DNA from: Endozoicomonas euniceicola
GTDB taxonomy: Bacteria; Pseudomonadota; Gammaproteobacteria; Pseudomonadales; Endozoicomonadaceae
Length of the DNA: 64,000 nt
Assembly (NCBI RefSeq): GCF_025562755.1
Contig: NZ_CP103300.1
Span: 3,411,001 to 3,475,000 of the forward strand
Direction: 5' to 3'
In this document: in pieces, positions 26,522 through 33,485 of the stretch
Layout: every line of letters begins with the position of its first letter
Numbering within the stretch: position 1 is the stretch's first letter
Made by a program: the position numbers and the translations under genes
The notes under the pieces: model-generated
Database searches by the model: none
Told to the model about the DNA's origin: nothing
The model's input: the letters and a program-made list of their open reading frames with translations, nothing else

Positions 26522-28042
26522 TTATTTTTGGGGATATTCCCGATCCAGCTTCCGGTAATGAATCGCTTCCGCCAGATGATTCTTCTGAATGGACGCCTGT
26601 TCATCCAGGTCGGCCAGTGTACGCGCTACCCTGAGAATGCGATGTACGGCTCTGGCTGAATATCCAAGCTTGTCACACAGGTTTGTCAGAAAGGTCTGCT
26701 GGGCTTTATCCAAAGCACAGTAGCGGTTGATTTCCCTGGCTGACAAACGGGCGTTTGTTTTACCTTGTCTTTGGAATTGCCGGTTTCTGGCTTTAACCAC
26801 GGTTTGTCTGATGGATTCAGTGGAGTGTTCTTCGTCTGTTGTGTTGTGTTGGAACAGCGTTGCGGCATTCTGAGAAGCGACTTCAATTTGCAGGTCTATG
26901 CGGTTTAGCAGTGGACCGGATATTTTGCGCTGATAACGACGCACCTGCTCTGGCGAACACTCGCAGCTGCGTCGGGTATCCCCCAGATAACCACAGGGGC
27001 AGGGATTCATGGCGGCTACCAGTTGGAAGGCTGCTGGAAAAGTTGCCTGCCCTTTGGCGCGGGCTATGACCACTTCTCCGGATTCCAGTGGTTCGCGCAA
27101 TACTTCCAGAGCCAGCCTTTGAAATTCAGGCAGTTCGTCCAAAAAAAGAACACCTTGATGTGCATAAGAGATTTCACCGGGCTGGGGGTGAGAGCCACCA
27201 CCCACCAGAGAAACGGCAGATGACGTATGATGTGGATTTCTGAACGGGCGCTGTTTCCAGGTGACAGACTGTTGCTGTAATGACAGGGAATGAATGGCTG
27301 ACACTTCAAGGGCTTCATCATCAGTCAGTTCTGGCAGTAGTCCGGGTAAACGACTGGCGAGCATGGTTTTTCCGGTTCCCGGAGGACCAAACAGCAACAA
27401 GTGGTGTCCACCGGCAGCCGCAGTGGCCAACGCCCGTTTGGCTTGCTGCTGGCCTTTGACGTCGGATAAATTCGGGTAGCCAATCGCTTCATTATGATCA
27501 AGCTGTGCCGTGACGGGTTCTAACACACTCTGTCCGGTCAGATGTGCGCAGACCTGTGAAAGGTCTTCAGCCCCGAACACTTCAGCCTCACGACAGAGAC
27601 TGGCTATTTGTGCGCTGTCGGCTGGGACAAGTAATCGGTGGGACGCTTTCCGGGCGGCCATTGCTGCGGGTAATGAGCCGGTAACCGGACGCAGTTTGCC
27701 GGTCAAAGCCAGTTCCCCCAGAAATTCATAGCCATGCAGGGTATCCAGAGGCAACTGCTCTGAAGCTGCCAGAATGCCCAGGGCGATGGGTAAATCAAAG
27801 CGTCCGCCTTCCTTGGGTAAATCCGCCGGGGCCAGGTTCACGGTAATGCGACTGGTTGGAAATTCGTAACCACTGTTGATTAAGGCGCTGCGTACCCGGT
27901 CTTTGCTTTCCCGCACAGCGGTTTCAGGCAACCCCACCATATTCAGGGCGGGCAGCCCGGCTGAAAGATGGACTTCAACGGTGACAGCCGGAGCTTCCAG
28001 CCCGGTTCTGGCACGAGTGTGAACAACCGCGATTTTGGACAC
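26522..28042 (-). CDS. comM: ComM/YifB family AAA+ ATPase (Mg-chelatase-like)
   Basis: 506 residues. The N-terminal Lon-like domain starts VEVHLSAGLPALNMVGLPE and includes VTVNLAPADLPKEGGRFDLP-type sequence. The central AAA+ domain has LLFGPPGTGKTMLASRLPGL, FRNPHHTSSAVSLVGGG, GVLFLDELPEF and the arginine-rich ARAKGQATFPA. The C-terminal Mg-chelatase domain has AMNPCPCGYLGD and CECSPEQVRRYQRKISGPLL with a cysteine set. In naturally competent bacteria ComM is a hexameric helicase that promotes branch migration during transformation. Full length. Confidence 0.95.
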   Translation of the reverse strand: MSKIAVVHTRARTGLEAPAVTVEVHLSAGLPALNMVGLPETAVRESKDRVRSALINSGYEFPTSRITVNLAPADLPKEGGRFDLPIALGILAASEQLPLDTLHGYEFLGELALTGKLRPVTGSLPAAMAARKASHRLLVPADSAQIASLCREAEVFGAEDLSQVCAHLTGQSVLEPVTAQLDHNEAIGYPNLSDVKGQQQAKRALATAAAGGHHLLLFGPPGTGKTMLASRLPGLLPELTDDEALEVSAIHSLSLQQQSVTWKQRPFRNPHHTSSAVSLVGGGSHPQPGEISYAHQGVLFLDELPEFQRLALEVLREPLESGEVVIARAKGQATFPAAFQLVAAMNPCPCGYLGDTRRSCECSPEQVRRYQRKISGPLLNRIDLQIEVASQNAATLFQHNTTDEEHSTESIRQTVVKARNRQFQRQGKTNARLSAREINRYCALDKAQQTFLTNLCDKLGYSARAVHRILRVARTLADLDEQASIQKNHLAEAIHYRKLDREYPQK

Positions 28043-28218
28043 GAAAAGAGCTGCCTCTGTTTTACTGTTAGTTTTTCTTGCGCTATGGGCATTTGGGACT
28101 GGACGATGAGACAGGATAGCAGTGAATTAATGGAGCGGAGGATTAATTTTTAAACCCTCTGTGCCTTCTTCATCCTCTGCTATGCTTGTGACCCAGCCAA
28201 TAAGAACAGGTAATACTT

Positions 28219-28473
28219 ATGTCTCTTGAGGCGCAGATTCTACAGCTTAAAGCCAAACATAAAGCCATAGACGGGGCTTTTCAGGATTTTCAAAAAATCA
28301 TACAAAGCACTCACGATGTTGTGTCGCTCGCATTTAAAGAACAAAGAGAGTACCACGGCGAAGTGGAATACCGGCTTAAGAAGCTGGAGCACCTTGCTGA
28401 GCAGCAAAATAAGCGCACCGACAAGATAGAAGAACTCCTGATCCAGATAGTCAACAACCTGGCCAGCAAGTAA
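28219..28473 (+). CDS. Small coiled-coil protein, 84 aa (unknown)
   Basis: MSLEAQILQLKAKHKAIDGA and the following sequence form heptad-like helices throughout, without cysteines or membrane segments. A weak ribosome site (ACAGGT) precedes the ATG. It stops 20 bp before the convergent stop of ubiK. No family recognised. Confidence 0.6.
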   Translation: MSLEAQILQLKAKHKAIDGAFQDFQKIIQSTHDVVSLAFKEQREYHGEVEYRLKKLEHLAEQQNKRTDKIEELLIQIVNNLASK

Positions 28474-28493
28474 TACGCTACCTGACAGCTGGA

Positions 28494-28754
28494 TCAATCA
28501 GGCTTTTCTGCCAGTGCCGATTCCAGCTCGGCTACTTTTTTCTCCAGTGCTTCCAGACGTTCGCGGGTATGTCGTAACACCGCCATCTGGGCATCGAATT
28601 CGTCCTGCGACACCAACTCAAACCGGGTCATCGCACTGCTGACCAGGGCTTTTATATTGTGCTCAATATCTTCAGCGGTTTTGCTTTTCTCTGCACTGAG
28701 TATCTGGCCTGCCCGGCTGGCAATGTTATTGATGATGGCTGCCTTGTCGATCAT
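28494..28754 (-). CDS. ubiK: Ubiquinone biosynthesis accessory factor UbiK (BMFP/YqiC)
   Basis: 86 residues. Begins MIDKAAIINNIASRAGQIL and ends in a trimeric coiled coil (LEALEKKVAELESALAEK), with the conserved VSQDEFDAQMAVLRHTRERL segment typical of YqiC/BMFP proteins. UbiK binds UbiJ and helps aerobic ubiquinone synthesis at the membrane. The gene next to glnK-amtB in the opposite orientation is a common pseudomonad-like arrangement. Confidence 0.9.
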   Translation of the reverse strand: MIDKAAIINNIASRAGQILSAEKSKTAEDIEHNIKALVSSAMTRFELVSQDEFDAQMAVLRHTRERLEALEKKVAELESALAEKPD

Positions 28755-28847
28755 GGGAATTCCTGACTGCTTATTGGTGGGTTGTGGATGTTTTTATTGG
28801 TCTGGATCATAACACAGAGTAGGTCTTCGGGTGTTTTCCTTCCTGTC

Positions 28848-28864
28848 TGCACTTTATTGGTGCA
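28848..28864. promoter_or_regulatory. NtrC-like enhancer site 1
   Basis: TGCACTTTATTGGTGCA is a 17-bp palindrome (TGCAC-N7-GTGCA) matching the known NtrC consensus TGCACC-N5-TGGTGCA closely. It lies about 119 bp upstream of the sigma-54 promoter. Confidence 0.75.
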
Positions 28865-28890
28865 ATGTCCTGATGTTTGCAAAAAGAAGA

Positions 28891-28907
28891 TGCACGCAAA
28901 GTGTGCA
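28891..28907. promoter_or_regulatory. NtrC-like enhancer site 2
   Basis: TGCACGCAAAGTGTGCA, again TGCAC-N7-GTGCA. Its centre is 43 bp from that of site 1, about four helical turns, so the two would face the same side of the DNA, as in known NtrC enhancers. Confidence 0.75.
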
Positions 28908-28965
28908 ATGACCTGGAATAGTCTGAAAAACAGTGACTGACAGCCATGACAGTGACAGGAAAAGT

Positions 28966-28980
28966 TGGCACAACACCTGC
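28966..28980 (+). promoter_or_regulatory. Sigma-54 promoter of glnK-amtB
   Basis: TGGCACAACACCTGC has the GG-N10-GC spacing (28967-28968 and 28979-28980) and the TGGCAC -24 box of RpoN promoters. The genes downstream are classical NtrC/RpoN targets. Confidence 0.8.
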
Positions 28981-29119
28981 TTTAACAAGAATAAACTCAT
29001 GAGGCAGGGCTTAACCACCCAGGATGAAAGTCGTAGACTTAAGTTCCCTCCTCACTATCGCGGCTAGTTAGTCTAGTTGCTTAATCTTATTCAAAAGCTA
29101 ACTAAATCGGGAGAGATGC

Positions 29120-29458
29120 ATGAAGTTGGTATCAGCCATTATAAAGCCCTTCAAGCTGGATGATGTTCGTGAAGCACTATCCGACATCGGCGTGCAGGGT
29201 ATCACCGTGACGGAAGTAAAAGGCTTTGGTCGTCAGAAAGGTCATACCGAGCTGTACCGTGGAGCCGAGTATGTTGTTGACTTTCTGCCCAAGGTGAAGA
29301 TTGAGGTGGGTATTTCCGATGATCTGCTGGATCAGGTGATCGAAGCCATTTCCAAAGCTGCAAACACGGGCAAAATCGGTGACGGTAAAATCTTTGTCAC
29401 GACGCTGGAACAGGCGATTCGTATTCGCACCGGCGAAACCGGTGAAGATGCTATCTGA
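29120..29458 (+). CDS. glnK: Nitrogen regulatory P-II protein GlnK
   Basis: 112 residues. Trimeric signal protein that senses 2-oxoglutarate and ATP/ADP and, when unmodified, blocks the AmtB channel. It begins MKLVSAIIKPFKLDDVREAL. The T-loop contains Tyr51 in YRGAEYVVDF, the uridylylation site. The B-loop is AANTGKIGDGKIFV and the C-loop RIRTGE. Pairing with amtB 121 bp downstream and the NtrC/sigma-54 control region argue for GlnK rather than GlnB. Confidence 0.95.
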   Translation: MKLVSAIIKPFKLDDVREALSDIGVQGITVTEVKGFGRQKGHTELYRGAEYVVDFLPKVKIEVGISDDLLDQVIEAISKAANTGKIGDGKIFVTTLEQAIRIRTGETGEDAI

Positions 29459-29579
29459 CAGATGCCATCAGGCTATTAATAAATAACTTGCATCAGCTTG
29501 TAACGGTTGTTGTTTTTCACCTGAAAAATACGTTCACAGCATAAAAATAACATTGTGAATTCCTTCGAGGAGGGGACTC

Positions 29580-30830
29580 GTGGAAAATATTGCCCAGGTG
29601 TCGTATGCACTCGACACATTCTATTTTTTGATGTCGGGCGCGCTGGTCATGTGGATGGCAGCTGGCTTTGCCATGCTGGAAGCTGGCCTGGTGCGTTCGA
29701 AAAACACCGTCGAAATCCTTACCAAAAACATTGCCCTGTTTGCCATTGCCTGCACCATGTATCTGTTGTGTGGTTACGCCATCATGTATCCCGGTGCTAA
29801 CGAAGGTGGCATTCTGCCAGTACTCGGTACGCTGATTGGCGCTGAAAACCCGGTTGAAGCCGTGACTGCTGGTGGTGACGATGCACCTTACTATTCATTG
29901 CGTTCCGATTTCTTTTTCCAGGTGGTCTTTGTAGCGACCGCTATGTCCATTGTCTCTGGTGCAGTGGCTGAACGAATGAAGCTCTGGTCTTTCCTGCTGT
30001 TTGCAGTGTTTATGACAGGCTTTATCTATCCGGTTCAGGGGTTCTGGAAGTGGGGGGGTGGTTTTCTTGACGCAGCCGGTTTCCAGGATTTTGCAGGCTC
30101 TGGTGTCGTTCACCTGGCCGGTGCTTCTGCTGCTTTAGCGGGCGTTCTGCTGCTGGGGGCTCGTAAAGGCAAGTACGGCAAGGGTGGCTCCATTAACCCA
30201 ATGCCGGGTTCCAACCTGCCCCTGGCGACTCTGGGTACCTTTATTCTCTGGCTGGGATGGTTTGGCTTTAACGGTGGTTCGCAGCTGAAAATTTCTGATG
30301 TCGAAAACGCTAACGCTGTCGCCCAGATCTTTGTAAACACCAATGCCGGTGCAGCCGGTGGTGTTATTGCTGCACTGATTGTTGCACGACTGTTGTTTGG
30401 TAAAGCCGATCTTACTATGGCACTGAACGGTGCGCTGGCTGGCCTGGTAGCGATTACTGCTGAACCGCTGACACCATCAGCCGTGGCCGCTACGTTAATT
30501 GGCGCTGTGGGTGGCTCAGTGGTTGTATTCGCTATCGTTGCTCTCGATAAACTGCGGTTGGACGACCCGGTAGGAGCCATCTCAGTACACGGCGTTGTCG
30601 GTATCTGGGGGCTTCTGGCAGTCCCTCTGACCAATGGTGATGCAACATTTCCTGCTCAACTGCTGGGTATTGCTTCCATCTTCGCCTGGGTGTTTGGCGC
30701 TTCTCTGATTGTCTGGGGTGTGGTGAAGGCAGTGATCGGCCTGCGCATTACTGAAGAAGAAGAGTATAAGGGCGCAGACATTACTGAGTGTGGGATGGAA
30801 GCTTATCCGGAGTTTACCGGGAAGCAGTAG
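29580..30830 (+). CDS. amtB: Ammonium transporter AmtB
   Basis: 416 residues, from GTG 29580, preceded by AGGAGGGG. Inner-membrane trimeric ammonium channel with eleven or so transmembrane segments. Recognisable: MSGALVMWMAAGFAMLEAGL, KNIALFAIACTMYLLCGYAI, the FFFQVVFVATAMSIVSGAVAER stretch with the aromatic gate, DFAGSGVVHLAGASAAL (first pore His) and ISVHGVVGIWGLL (second pore His). No N-terminal signal peptide is obvious. Co-transcription with glnK is expected. Confidence 0.95.
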   Translation: MENIAQVSYALDTFYFLMSGALVMWMAAGFAMLEAGLVRSKNTVEILTKNIALFAIACTMYLLCGYAIMYPGANEGGILPVLGTLIGAENPVEAVTAGGDDAPYYSLRSDFFFQVVFVATAMSIVSGAVAERMKLWSFLLFAVFMTGFIYPVQGFWKWGGGFLDAAGFQDFAGSGVVHLAGASAALAGVLLLGARKGKYGKGGSINPMPGSNLPLATLGTFILWLGWFGFNGGSQLKISDVENANAVAQIFVNTNAGAAGGVIAALIVARLLFGKADLTMALNGALAGLVAITAEPLTPSAVAATLIGAVGGSVVVFAIVALDKLRLDDPVGAISVHGVVGIWGLLAVPLTNGDATFPAQLLGIASIFAWVFGASLIVWGVVKAVIGLRITEEEEYKGADITECGMEAYPEFTGKQ

Positions 30831-30933
30831 TCTGAAGGTGGCAAAAACAGGCAGAGCTTTGGGGATGTCGGTGCTACCACATCATGATGCTTAAACAGGT
30901 CATTTTTGTACAGACACCTGGCATACTCTAACG

Positions 30934-31230
30934 TCACCACCGCTCCTGTCGCTCCAGGTTCCGATAAAAATTCTCATGAGATCCAAGAGATATCAGCTCC
31001 AATACCAGCTCGCCTTCATCGAAGTGGTAAGCGAGCAGGGCCAGTTGTTTCACCATCTTGAATTTATAAACCTGAATGTGGCTTAAAACGCCCTGCTTTT
31101 TGTCGCCCAGTTCTGGATTTTCCGCTATAACTCTGACCGCAGCATCCAGATTCGCCTTTTGGTTCGGCTTCAGTTTTTTTACGGTCCTTTCAAACCGGGC
31201 GGTCTGGCGTATGATGTTTGCTTTAGCCAA
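30934..31230 (-). CDS. RelE/ParE superfamily toxin
   Basis: 98 residues: MAKANIIRQTARFERTVKKL, then ANLDAAVRVIAENPELGDKK and ELISLGSHENFYRNLER. The fold-typical order (basic N-terminal helix pair, KMVKQLALLAYHFDEGELVLELISLGSHENFY strand region) is that of ParE/RelE toxins, which inhibit gyrase or cleave mRNA; which one is not decidable here. It overlaps the antitoxin gene upstream by 8 bp, so the pair is one operon on the minus strand. Confidence 0.8.
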   Translation of the reverse strand: MAKANIIRQTARFERTVKKLKPNQKANLDAAVRVIAENPELGDKKQGVLSHIQVYKFKMVKQLALLAYHFDEGELVLELISLGSHENFYRNLERQERW

Positions 31231-31444
31231 AGCGATACTCCGAGATCAGGCCGTGTTTGCGTTCGGCGTCAGCCTCCAGAATATCTTCTATAAAGTGGAT
31301 GGGCAGGTCGGGGTTCTCTTTGGCGATTTTGCCAAGGGTCGCCCAGTATTCGATCTGTTTTGCGGCTGAACGCTTTTTGACTTTGCCAACCAGAGAGGCT
31401 TCATGCACCAACTCTTCATCCAGCCGTAATGGTTTGCCTGACAT
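31223..31444 (-). CDS. ParD-like antitoxin
   Basis: 73 residues: SGKPLRLDEELVHEASLVGK and RSAAKQIEYWATLGKIAKEN read as a ribbon-helix-helix domain like those of ParD-like antitoxin families. The C-terminal ADAERKHGLISEYRFG would be the toxin-binding arm. It precedes and overlaps the ParE-like toxin, the usual antitoxin-first order. The upstream bases may hold its autorepressor site. Confidence 0.75.
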   Translation of the reverse strand: MSGKPLRLDEELVHEASLVGKVKKRSAAKQIEYWATLGKIAKENPDLPIHFIEDILEADAERKHGLISEYRFG

Positions 31445-31585
31445 CGTTAAGCTCCTTTTGCATCAATATGAAACAAATGTAGTAATCTGCTACAAAAATG
31501 TCAAAGTGGTACCTGATAGCGGAGCCATTTCCGTAAGGTCACTTAGAAAGCAGGCAGAGCACCTTTAGCAAAATCGTCGTAAACC

Positions 31586-31604
31586 CTCGCCCAATGCGGG
31601 CGGG
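31586..31604. repeat. IS left-end foldback hairpin
   Basis: CTCGCCCAATGCGGGCGGG: a stem of seven pairs (one G-T) and a five-base loop, in the position where TnpA recognises the single-stranded left end. Confidence 0.7.
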
Positions 31605-31638
31605 GATATAAGACGGGAAGGCGCAGAGCCTTCCGCCA

Positions 31639-32067
31639 TCAATCTGGTGTACTCTGGCTATTAACGTAGTCCTTCAGAGTCTCGATAGTTGCACCGCCAG
31701 CACTGCAAGCAAAGTAAGACCTTGACCACATTAAGCCTGCTTTGCTCTGAGCAGTAAGGTGGGTATTCAGCATTCGCAACCGTCTTGATGATGTTGATTT
31801 GAGATTATTTACCATGACACTGATAGCCAGTTTTGGTGGGTAGGTCACCAACAGGTGTACGTGATCTTTTTCGCCATCCATTTCAAGTAACTGGCATTCC
31901 AGTTTTTCACATGCACTCTCGAACGACTCCCGTAACTGCTTGATCATATAGCCATCAAAAAGCTTTCGTCTGTACTTTGTCGTGAACACCAAATGAATAA
32001 CCAGCTTGGTAACGCTATGTCGTTTGCGAAGATACCCTTTAAGTAAATCTTTATTGTGTGCGCTCAC
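31639..32067 (-). CDS. tnpA: IS200/IS605 Y1 transposase TnpA
   Basis: 142 residues from GTG 32067, preceded by AGAGG. A small HUH single-strand transposase. The HUH motif is in KDHVHLLV (His69, His71), and the catalytic Tyr134 lies in TLKDYVNSQ. The conserved start is KLVIHLVFTTKYRRKLF. It acts as a dimer on the foldback ends. An upstream TTG frame extends to 32169 but encodes nothing conserved. Confidence 0.92.
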   Translation of the reverse strand: MSAHNKDLLKGYLRKRHSVTKLVIHLVFTTKYRRKLFDGYMIKQLRESFESACEKLECQLLEMDGEKDHVHLLVTYPPKLAISVMVNNLKSTSSRRLRMLNTHLTAQSKAGLMWSRSYFACSAGGATIETLKDYVNSQSTPD

Positions 32068-32132
32068 TTGAAAACCTCTTTCAAATACCTGTAATATGAA
32101 GTTTATATTAATGAGCACTGAAATAACGTTCC

Positions 32133-33305
32133 ATGCTGAGAGCCACCAAAGTACGAATCTATCCAACATCAGAGCAGGCGGAATTTCTCGACCGTCAGTT
32201 TGATGCTGTGCGGTTCGTATGGAACAAGGCCCTGGCTATTAAGGTTCATTATTACAAGGTTCGTGGGCAGAGCCTTTCTCCCAAAAAACACCTGAAGCCC
32301 TTGCTGGCAAAAGCCAAGAAAAGCCGAAAGTACTCATGGCTGAAAAACGCTGACTCTATTGCACTGCAACAGGCCACTATCAATCTGGATACGGCCTTTC
32401 AAAACTTTTTCAATCCCAAATTGCAGGCAAGATTTCCTCGCTTCAAGAAAAAGCATGGCAAGCAAAGTAGCTACCATTGTACGTCTGTCTCTGTGGGCGA
32501 TAACTGGATAAAAATCCCCAAGTGCAAGCCCATAAGGGCTAAAGTGCATCGTGAAATAGTGGGTAAGGTGAAGTCTATCACCCTGAGCAGAACGCTAACC
32601 GGCAAGTATTTTGCCTCCATATTGGCTGATGATACCCAGGAACAACCAAAACAGATTGATAATCTTGAAGCTAATCAGGTTGTCGGTGTTGATATGGGGA
32701 TTACTGATCTGGCTATCACCAGTACCGGCCATAAGACTGGCAATCCTCGCTTTCTGAAAAAAGCACAACGTAACCTGAAAAGAAAACAACAGGCTCTATC
32801 TCGCTGCAAGAAAGGCTCAAAAGGTAGGCACAAAGCCCGTTTATTGGTGGCAAAGGCGCATGAGCGTGTAGCCTTTGCCCGTAATGATTTTCAGCATAAG
32901 CTATCAAAACAACTCATCGACGAAAACCAAGCGGTGATTGTGGAGACACTGAAAGTTAAAAACATGCTCAATAACAAGCGTCTTGCTCGTTCTATTGCTG
33001 ATGCTGGCTGGCACTCACTGATAACCAAACTCGAATACAAGGCAAAGCAGGAAGGTAAACATCTGGTGAAGATAGACCAGTGGTTTGCATCCTCTAAAAC
33101 TTGCTCAGTCTGCGATTTGAAACAGGAAAAAATGCCATTGAGAATCCGATCATGGGAGTGTAGCTGTGGTGCTATCCATGACCGGGATATTAATGCAGCT
33201 CGCAATATCAAGAAGCAAGGCATATTGAAATTAAAGGCGGAAGGACTGTCCGTTTCTGCTGATGGAGGCTTGCGTAAATCCGGCAGACTGTCGGTTGCTG
33301 CCTAA
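32133..33305 (+). CDS. tnpB: TnpB, RNA-guided nuclease of IS200/IS605
   Basis: 390 residues. Begins MLRATKVRIYPTSEQAEFLD. The split RuvC catalytic acids are all present: Asp in VGVDMGITDLAI, Glu in AVIVETLKVKNM, Asp in HDRDINAARN. A zinc ribbon has CSVCDLKQEK and WECSCG. TnpB proteins are guided by a right-end RNA to cut the empty donor site and so favour element retention; they are ancestors of Cas12. The protein appears intact. A right-end-derived omega RNA is expected to overlap its 3' end. Confidence 0.93.
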   Translation: MLRATKVRIYPTSEQAEFLDRQFDAVRFVWNKALAIKVHYYKVRGQSLSPKKHLKPLLAKAKKSRKYSWLKNADSIALQQATINLDTAFQNFFNPKLQARFPRFKKKHGKQSSYHCTSVSVGDNWIKIPKCKPIRAKVHREIVGKVKSITLSRTLTGKYFASILADDTQEQPKQIDNLEANQVVGVDMGITDLAITSTGHKTGNPRFLKKAQRNLKRKQQALSRCKKGSKGRHKARLLVAKAHERVAFARNDFQHKLSKQLIDENQAVIVETLKVKNMLNNKRLARSIADAGWHSLITKLEYKAKQEGKHLVKIDQWFASSKTCSVCDLKQEKMPLRIRSWECSCGAIHDRDINAARNIKKQGILKLKAEGLSVSADGGLRKSGRLSVAA

Positions 33306-33345
33306 GAAATCAGAAGCCTCACCCAATAGGGTGGGGAGCAGTCAC
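33180..33345 (+). ncRNA. Predicted omega RNA at the IS right end
   Basis: By family analogy, a guide RNA covers the last part of tnpB and the right end, including the foldback 33318-33335, with the guide taken from the flanking sequence just past the end (AAAATGGCC...). No promoter or processing site could be recognised; the boundaries are approximate and inferred. Confidence 0.3.
33318..33335. repeat. IS right-end foldback hairpin
   Basis: CTCACCC-AATA-GGGTGGG, seven pairs (one G-T) with a four-base loop; the same design as the left end, with G-C pairs changed to A-T at one position. Confidence 0.7.
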
Positions 33346-33450
33346 GGAAAATGGCCTTTTGATGCAACACCTTCCTGAAAACATGCGTCCCGAACAGCCA
33401 TGAGCTGTATTCTCATAGTAAAAATAATGGAAGATGATGGCTATTCTTGT

Positions 33451-33485
33451 GGAGTTTGATGACAGTCGCCCGTTCATCAAACTCC
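33451..33485. terminator. 12-bp perfect inverted repeat across the zinc-finger gene stop codon
   Basis: GGAGTTTGATGA (33451-33462) and TCATCAAACTCC (33474-33485) pair perfectly around an 11-base loop. The stop codon of the 709-residue gene (33477-33479) lies within one arm. No T-tract follows, so it may be an mRNA 3' stabiliser or a weak terminator. Confidence 0.45.

Larger units (their letters stand above)
28755..29119 (+). promoter_or_regulatory. glnK-amtB regulatory region
   Basis: 365 bp between the divergent ubiK and glnK genes. It holds two 17-bp NtrC-like palindromes and one -24/-12 promoter (listed separately), and a leader of about 130 nt before glnK. No further reading frame is seen. 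Confidence 0.75.
31565..33345. mobile_element. IS200/IS605-family insertion sequence with divergent tnpA and tnpB
   Basis: About 1.8 kb. The left end carries foldback CTCGCCC-AATGC-GGGCGGG (31586-31604), right after a TTAG tetranucleotide. The right end carries foldback CTCACCC-AATA-GGGTGGG (33318-33335). tnpA (-) and tnpB (+) diverge from a 65-bp centre, the IS605 layout. Both proteins keep their catalytic residues, so the element looks recent and possibly mobile. The exact right boundary (about 33336-33348) cannot be fixed without an empty site. These elements do not make target duplications, and none was seen. Confidence 0.85.
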
